A program made the translations under genes and the position numbers. The notes under the pieces were generated by a model. It searched no databases and had not been told where the DNA came from. It was given only the letters and a program-made list of their open reading frames with translations. A stretch of DNA of 23,977 bases from NCBI GenBank assembly GCA_964424505.1, contig CAYRIQ010000008.1, positions 1-23,977 on the forward strand. The letters are read 5' to 3'. This document shows positions 17,924-23,977 of the stretch, one piece after another (position 1 is the first letter of the stretch; each line of letters opens with the position of its first letter). Origin of the DNA: CAJBLF01 sp964424505 (lineage in GTDB: Bacteria; Patescibacteriota; Gracilibacteria; Absconditabacterales; Absconditicoccaceae).

Positions 17924-18044
17924 TTACCTCACCCCAACCCTCCCCATTGCCCCGCAGTGAAATATACGGGGCAAGCTATGGAGAGGGCGCAGTAAGTATT
18001 ATCTCCTCTCTACGTAGTGGAGAGGGGGTAGGGGGTGAGGTAAC
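17924..18044. repeat. GC-rich MITE-like repeat element, copy 2
   Basis: This 121-base GC-rich block has terminal inverted repeats: the left end TTACCTCACCCCAACCC and the right end GGGGGTGAGGTAAC are imperfect inverted copies. The right end, 18019-18044, is the exact reverse complement of 2411-2436. Inside are a GCCCCG...CGGGGC hairpin (17949-17954 with 17967-17972) and a CTCTACGTAGTGGAGAG-like hairpin near 18005-18024. There is no coding capacity. It lies between the pilin terminator and the truncated dnaE. With the short flanks it fills most of the 305-base interval 17847-18151, in which nothing else is seen. Confidence 0.75.
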
Positions 18045-18151
18045 TATAAAACACAGATTTTAGTTTGAAAACACCTACTGAATAACTATACAAAATATGC
18101 AGATATTTTTTGTATTCTGACTTCTACATTCTTAATTCTGAATTAAAAAAA

Positions 18152-21016
18152 ATGCATATCCATGAATTTGAACTCCGTTATCGTGCATACAAATGATTAA
18201 ATCATAAGTTTGACCTAGGCTGGGAGCAAGATACAGTTTTGGAGATGACAAAAATTTCAGATCAAGGAATACTTACCAAACCTGTACAAGAAATAGAACC
18301 CACAGAACTCCATGAAATCACATTGGAGACTTATACAACATATAAAAAAGATTTTCTTGAAAAAAATAAAGACATACAACTGATAGCCATATGATGACAA
18401 GATTCATTTTGAACGATGGGAGAATATATTGATCGTTTGGAATACGAACTCAAAGTAATTAAAGAAATGTGATTTAATTCATACTTCCTCATTGTAGCTG
18501 ATTTTGTTCGTTGGGCGAAAAAAAATATGATTGTAGTAGGACCAGGAAGATGATCTGGAGCCTGATCTATATTGGCTCGAGTGGTTAGGATTACTGATAT
18601 CGATCCTTTACAGTTCGGATTGTTGTTTGAAAGATTTCTCAATCCTGCCCGTGTTTCTATGCCAGATTTTGATATTGATTTTGAAGATGTACAAAGAGAA
18701 AAAGTTATTCAATATGTAACAGAAAAATATGGACAAGATCAGGTGAGCTCTATAGGAACATATATGCAGATGGCAAGTAAGGCAGCATTTAAAGATGTTG
18801 CAAGGGTACTTGGTGTACCCTTCGAAAAGTCTAATCAGATATCATGACTTATGCCAGACAAGATGTCTCTCCTTCAAGCGGTTCAATCGCCAGATGTTTC
18901 AGAAGAGCTCAAAACACTTTATGAATGAGATGCTAAAATACAGCAAGCAGCAGAGCTTTCAGAAAAATTACAAGGAAATATGAGACAATTAGGTATGCAT
19001 GCATGTGGTATCATTATCGCACCAGACAAAATAACGAAATATTCACCAGTACAATTTGTAAATGATACTACGATTGTTAGCCAATACGATTGACCGACAC
19101 TCGAAACTATCTGATTATTAAAAATGGATTTTTTGTGATTAAGAAACTTGTCAGTAATCAAAAATTGTATAAAAATTATTCAAAAAAAATATGAAAAAGA
19201 AAATAAAACATTGCCAGAAATGTTTCAAAGCTTTTTTGAAGATACTTCGTTTCAGCCACCATTAGATGATTTATTTACCTTTCAAAAAGTATTTCAAGTG
19301 TGAAATACTACTGGTATATTTCAATTCGAATCCAATGGGATGAGAAAGTTTTTGATTAAGTTGAAAACGGATTCTATCAATGATTTAGTAGCTATGAATG
19401 CATTATATCGTCCTGGTCCTATGGAGTTTATTCCAAATTATATCGCAAGAAAAAATGGAGATGAACCTATTAGTTACATGAGTACAGAACTTAGAGAAAT
19501 ATTGGTTAAAAAATATTGAGAAGAAGAAACAGATAAAGAAAATATCAAACTTGTAGAAGATTTGGCTCCAATTATGAATCTGACTTATGGAATAGCGGTA
19601 TATCAAGAACAACTTATGTTTCTTGTGCAATCTATGGCAGGTTTTTCTCTTGCAGAGGCAGATTTATTGAGAAGGTGAGTAGGTAAAAAGAAAAAAGAAA
19701 TCATAGAACAGCTTAAAAAAGAATTTACTAAAAGATGTAAAGAATATAAAGAGTACAAAAAAGAAACTGCAATATATGTATACGAAAAAATGATAGAACC
19801 AGCAGCTTCTTATTCATTCAATAAATCTCATTCCGTATGCTATGCTATGATAGCGTATCAAACAGCATATTTGAAAGCGTATTATCCTGTAGAGTTTTAT
19901 GCATCACTTATTAGATCAGTAGAAGAAGATACAGACGAATTAAGTATGTATATCTACGAAGCTCAAAATCAATGAATTACCGTATTACCACCAAATATCA
20001 ATCAATCCTTTAATCATGTGGCAGCGCTAGGAAATGATGTCAGATTATGATTTTTTTGTATAAAATGATTGTGATATGATATAGGCGAAGTAATTCAGAA
20101 AGAGAGAGAAAGTAATGGTATATATTCTAGTTTAGAAGATTTTATAAAAAGATGTGCGTCCATCATAAATAAAAAATCTATAGAATGATTAATTAAATCA
20201 TGAGCTTTTGATGATTTTGGTGACCGTGGAATATTGTTGATAAATACAGATACAATATTTGAACGAGCAAAAAAATCAAAAGATACTAATGAAGGGCTTT
20301 TTGGTATGATGGAGATGAGTATTAAAATGTCACTTAAGCCGTGACCTATTACTACGATGATGCAAAAATTGATGATGGAATATGAGGTTTTTAAAGTTTT
20401 TGTATCTGGCAATCCACTAGATGGACTTTACACGTATATCAAAAAATATAATTTTATTTCACAATTTAAAGAAAAGGAAAATTTCTGAACCTTTGTGATA
20501 GTAGGATACATAAAAAATATTCAAAGAGCGAAAAAGAAATGATTTTTTATACAGATAGAAGATATTTCTGGAAATGTAGAATTTTTTGTAAGAGAAATAC
20601 TAAATTTTCAAAAATTTGATATTTTGATGATTACATGATTTAAAGGCAGATCCTTAAGTATGGAAAAAATAGTAAAAATTTCTCGTGATCAATTAGTCAA
20701 ACAATCATGAAGTAAATATAATCCTGATATGACAGTAGTGAGGGCAAAATTATTGAGATCATCAGTAGGAGAGAGTTGAATACATGAAAATGATACGCTA
20801 GAAATACAATCCAATAGAGAAGAAGAAAAAAATATAAATTTTTCTTCGCCTCATCAAACACATATATTTACATTGCCTGATAACACAAAAAAAATTGATG
20901 AAATAATCTCTATAATACAAACACATAAAGGAGATCAAGAAATCATAATAAACAACCAAACATTACTACTAAATGATGAATGAATTAGCAAGCTAAACGC
21001 TTTATTTACTCAATAG
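18152..21016 (+). CDS. dnaE: DNA polymerase III alpha subunit lacking the N-terminal PHP domain
   Basis: The product is 954 aa with TGA=Gly; usual DnaE is 1,100-1,200 aa. Polymerase motifs are intact: GPGRGSGAGS at 130-139 (two TGA glycines), PDFDIDF with Asp172 and Asp174, and KMDFLGLRNLS with Asp326. The 154-residue spacing equals that of E. coli Asp401 to Asp555. FNKSHSVCYAMIAYQTAYLKA, GITVLPPNINQSF near 608 and an OB-fold from about 779 follow. What is missing is about 230 N-terminal residues, including the whole PHP domain; the first 80 residues are unlike it. The upstream frame closes at TAA 18083-18085, so no longer start exists here. A repeat element ends 107 bases upstream. It is either a split gene or a natural short form. 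Confidence 0.9.
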
Positions 21017-21024
21017 TATTATAT

Positions 21025-22020
21025 ATGAAAAAGAATATTCAGATTGCCAAAAATTTAATCAAACAAGCAAATAAAATAGCTGTATTTGGTCATATGAATC
21101 CAGACTGAGATTGTATAGGTGCTATGCTTGGTTTATGAAGACTTTTAGAGAAGCAAAAAAAAAGAGTTACCTATGTAGTACCAAATAAGCCAAGTAAAAT
21201 ATTCGATTTTATTAAAGGAATAAAGAGACTCAAAAGTAATTTTGATTATAAAAAATATGATCTTCTCATTTTTTTGGATTTTACTGGAATCAATCGTATA
21301 GGTATAATAAGTCAGGTAAATCCAAATTATTTTGAATGAAAGACTATTGTAGTGTTTGATCATCATATAGACAATACAATAGAACAAGGTATTTTGGTAA
21401 AGGATACAAAAAGTATTAGTACCTGTGAAATTTTATTTGAACAGACATATAGATGGCGACCTGAGTTGTATGATAATGATATTGCTACGTACTTTTATCT
21501 AGGTATAGCCTCTGATTCTTGAAATTTTATTTTTGAAGAAGATCATATCAGAACGTTTAGCAATGTTGTAAAACTCCTCAAGCTTGGGGCAGATAAAGAT
21601 CTTATCGTCAATAATTTACTTCGTAAAAGATCATTTAATGCCATAAAATTTCTTCAATTATTGCTGGATAGAATAAAAGAAAAAAATGGTGTGATGTATA
21701 CGTATTACGATGAAGATGAAATGAAAAAATATGCTATTGACCAAGAAGAAGCAGCATATGGATTACATATTATCCAGCACATAGATTGACCAAAATTAGT
21801 CATTCTTATAAGAAAAATAGGTATGCAGATCAGATGTTCACTCAAAGCAAAAAAAAATACAAGTACTGAAAAAATAGACTGTAATAAAATTGCAAAAACA
21901 TTGTGATGATGAGGACACAGATTAGCTGCATGATTTGGCGTTCCTAGTACAGGAAAATTTGAGGAACAAATCCAAACAATTATAAAATATATTACTAAAC
22001 AAATAGAAAATAGTATTTAA
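21025..22020 (+). CDS. DHH-family phosphoesterase (NrnA-like oligoribonuclease/pAp phosphatase)
   Basis: The product is 331 aa, near the 310-340 of NrnA proteins. The DHH domain begins GHMNPDGDCIGA (His23, Asp27, Asp29), with Asp-His-His at 112-114 and ASDSGNF near 160. The DHHA1 domain ends with GGGGHRLAAGF from residue 294, where the first three glycines are TGA codons. These motifs bind Mn2+ and hydrolyse short RNA or 3'-phosphoadenosine 5'-phosphate. Cyclic dinucleotide phosphodiesterases of the same fold are an alternative, but they usually carry extra sensor domains that are absent here. It starts 8 bases after the dnaE stop, so the two are likely co-transcribed. Confidence 0.85.
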
Positions 22021-22043
22021 TAAAGATAGTTTTATTACTTATT

Positions 22044-23439
22044 ATGGTTAATATGAAACAGAAGTATAATATATTCCTTCGTTTACTGAGACCAGTACTT
22101 CACATAGGATTGATTGTGATAGTATTTTATGTGATGTATAGAATTCGTCTTTTTACTGATCTTATACCATGAGTACAACTCAAGATTCCTATCATAAATT
22201 ATCAGGAAAATATGGCATTTGGTATTATTTCAGCATGTGCATTTGTTGGTATCGGAATCGTAAAAAATTTATATGAGCTTCATAAACCTATTCAAAGATA
22301 TTTTCAAACGTTTACCAAAACATGGATATACTGGCTTATTATAATTACGTTTATATGATATTTTGGGCAATGATTTGTATTCTTTTTTTGAATTTCTAGA
22401 TTTATTATTATATTAGGTGCTTTTGTGAGTTTTATAGTATTATTCTTTTTTGATCAGGTACGAAATTATATGGAAACAAAAAGACATAGAGAAGGAGATA
22501 ATAAAATTCTTATTGTATGAAGTGATACACTGGAAAGTTACAAAGCTATAGAAAAAATAANNNNNNNNNNTTAAGACGGAATTTGTAACGCAAAAAGATG
22601 TAAAAGATATAGATATAACAAAATATTTTATTGTTGTTGCTGTAGGAAGTTTTGAAAAAGAAATACTCCAAAATATGTTTGAAAAAGTAAGATTTAGTGA
22701 CAATACAAGATTTTATCATATTAGTGAATGATTTTTTCTTGAAGATGTAGTATATGCACCAGAAAATATTGATAATATTATCGCATTGGAGTATAAACAT
22801 TCAAAACTTGATGGCCGATCTATAGTTCTCAAAAAATTAGTCGATCTCTTTTTTGCTCTTTTAGGAATATGTATAACATTACCAATTATGATATTGGTTA
22901 TCATAGCAATCAAAATTGATTCTCACGGACCAGTATTTTATACATCTAAGAGGGTAGGTAAATATGGGAAACTATTTACTTTCCTTAAATTTCGTAGTAT
23001 GTATACACATATGAGCGTAGGATATTGAGGTAAACAAGCAGATGAATTATATAAAAAATTGATTCAATCTGACGCAAATATAAGGCCGTGAGTATTGCCA
23101 AAAATAGCAAATGATCCAAGGATTACAAGAGTAGGAAAGTTTTTGAGAAAAACATCTCTCGACGAACTTCCTCAGTTATTTTGTATATTTCGATGAACTA
23201 TGTCACTTGTATGACCAAGACCACATTTACCAAATGAAGTCAAAAATTATGAATCACGACAAAAGAGATTGTTGTCTATCAAACCAGGTATTACATGATA
23301 TGCACAAGTATTTGGAAGAGATAGCTTAGATTTTGAAGAAGAAGCAAAACTGGATCTTTACTACATTCAGAATCGATCACTTTTCTTGGATGTATACATT
23401 GTTTTAGCTACCTTTGGCGTAGTATTTAAAGGGAAATAA
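22044..23439 (+). CDS. Polyprenyl-phosphate sugar-1-phosphate transferase (WcaJ/WbaP-like), interrupted by assembly gap
   Basis: Four N-terminal membrane helices (about residues 17-34, 55-73, 95-112, 119-136) precede a Rossmann-like region (NKILIVGSDTLESYKAIEKI), which is cut by ten Ns at 22561-22570. After the gap comes the bacterial sugar-transferase domain: KKLVDLFFALLGICITLPIM with the kinking proline of the re-entrant helix, FRSMYTHM, DPRITRVGKFLRKTSLDELPQ, MSLVGPRPHLP and KPGITGYAQVFGRD. These enzymes attach the first sugar phosphate to undecaprenyl phosphate at the inner membrane, starting surface polysaccharide or glycan synthesis. The frames before and after the gap differ by one base, so the true gap length is not ten. 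It lies 23 bases after the DHH gene. Confidence 0.88.
22561..22570. other. Assembly gap (10 N)
   Basis: This run of ten Ns lies within the sugar-transferase gene. Reading straight through would give a frame change and a stop immediately after the gap, so its length is nominal. Confidence 0.9.
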
Positions 23440-23444
23440 TTAAT

Positions 23445-23977
23445 ATGAATCTCAGTGAACAAACAAAAAAAATTCAATCTTTTATCAAGACACATCATGA
23501 AGTAAATAAGCTAAATGAAAAGGAAGTGTCAGATTTTTATATTATATTAATTGATTGTCTTGTAGATCATAATCATCAATATTATATTGAAAATACACCA
23601 ATTATATCTGATAAAGAATACGATGAACTCTTCGATTATTTGAAAAGAATAGAAGAATATTTTCCTCAGATTATCACATCAAATAGTCCAACGCAATCGT
23701 TGATTGGACAAGTAAGTGAATGATTTACTCAAGCACACCATGAGACGAAATTATTATCACTAGAAAATACTTACAATGCAAAAGATCTTGAAGAGCGAGA
23801 CGAAAGAGCATATAAAATACTTAATAAACAATATTCTGATACTAAAATAAATTATCGTATAGAACCTAAATTTGACGGATTAAGTGTAGAGCTTATTTAC
23901 AAAAAATGACTCTTCACACAAGCTATAACTCGTGGTGATGGATTAGTGGGGGAAGATATTACCGAAAATGTAAGAAC
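23445..23977 (+). CDS. ligA: NAD+-dependent DNA ligase, 5' part
   Basis: ATG 23445 follows the sugar-transferase stop by 5 bases, with AAAGGG (23428-23433) as a weak ribosome site. The visible 177 residues include the Ia domain that binds the NMN half of NAD+ (HNHQYYIENTPIISDKEYDELF) and the start of the adenylation domain. EPKFDGLSVEL carries the nucleophilic Lys142 of the KxDG motif, followed by ITRGDGLVGEDITENV. LENTYN corresponds to the family LxNxFx motif. LigA seals nicks during replication and repair using NAD+. The gene runs off the end of the window, so the OB, zinc finger, HhH and BRCT parts are not seen. Confidence 0.93.

Overview
The window is AT-rich DNA from a bacterium that reads UGA as glycine (translation table 25). 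That points to the candidate phyla Gracilibacteria or Absconditabacteria (SR1) of the CPR/Patescibacteria. The recoding is visible directly: TGA occupies invariant glycine positions in DnaE, GyrA, ribosomal proteins L1 and L11, the DHH phosphoesterase, the penicillin-binding protein and the sugar transferase. A standard-code reading breaks nearly every gene here into pieces, so the CDS below were rebuilt with TGA=Gly and only TAA/TAG as stops. Most starts have no clear Shine-Dalgarno sequence. Two 10-N runs (8880-8889, 22561-22570) are assembly gaps, each inside a gene.

Layout. 1-1793 (+): a consensus promoter with an adjacent palindrome drives a 536-aa protein with two peptidoglycan-binding-like segments. 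1868-3287 (+): a winged-helix protein, a repeat element and a degenerate MEMO-like protein. 3386-6193 (+): the transcription/translation cluster secE-nusG-(membrane protein)-rplK-rplA, ending in a terminator. The membrane protein between nusG and rplK is visible only under table 25. 6271-11911 (-): gyrA, an HtrA-like protease, a TPR protein and ftsX, probably co-transcribed in that order. 11912-12258: divergent regulatory region. 12259-14261 (+): a CPA2 antiporter with an RCK domain, then a 57-aa protein whose stop codon overlaps that of convergent ybaB (-). 14801-17221 (-): a class B penicillin-binding protein. 17448-17846 (+): a small pilin-like membrane protein with its own promoter and terminator, followed by a second repeat element. 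18152-23977 (+): dnaE without its PHP domain, a DHH phosphoesterase, a polyprenyl-phosphate sugar transferase and the 5' part of ligA.

The content is mostly housekeeping: replication (gyrA, dnaE, ligA), translation (rplK, rplA), secretion (secE), and cell-envelope growth and quality control (PBP, ftsX, HtrA, sugar transferase). The points most worth following up are the 5'-truncated dnaE just downstream of a repeat element, the pair of inverted GC-rich repeats (the GC-richest DNA in the window), the membrane protein inside the nusG-rplK interval, and the stand-alone pilin-like gene. No CRISPR array, tRNA, rRNA or transposase gene was seen.
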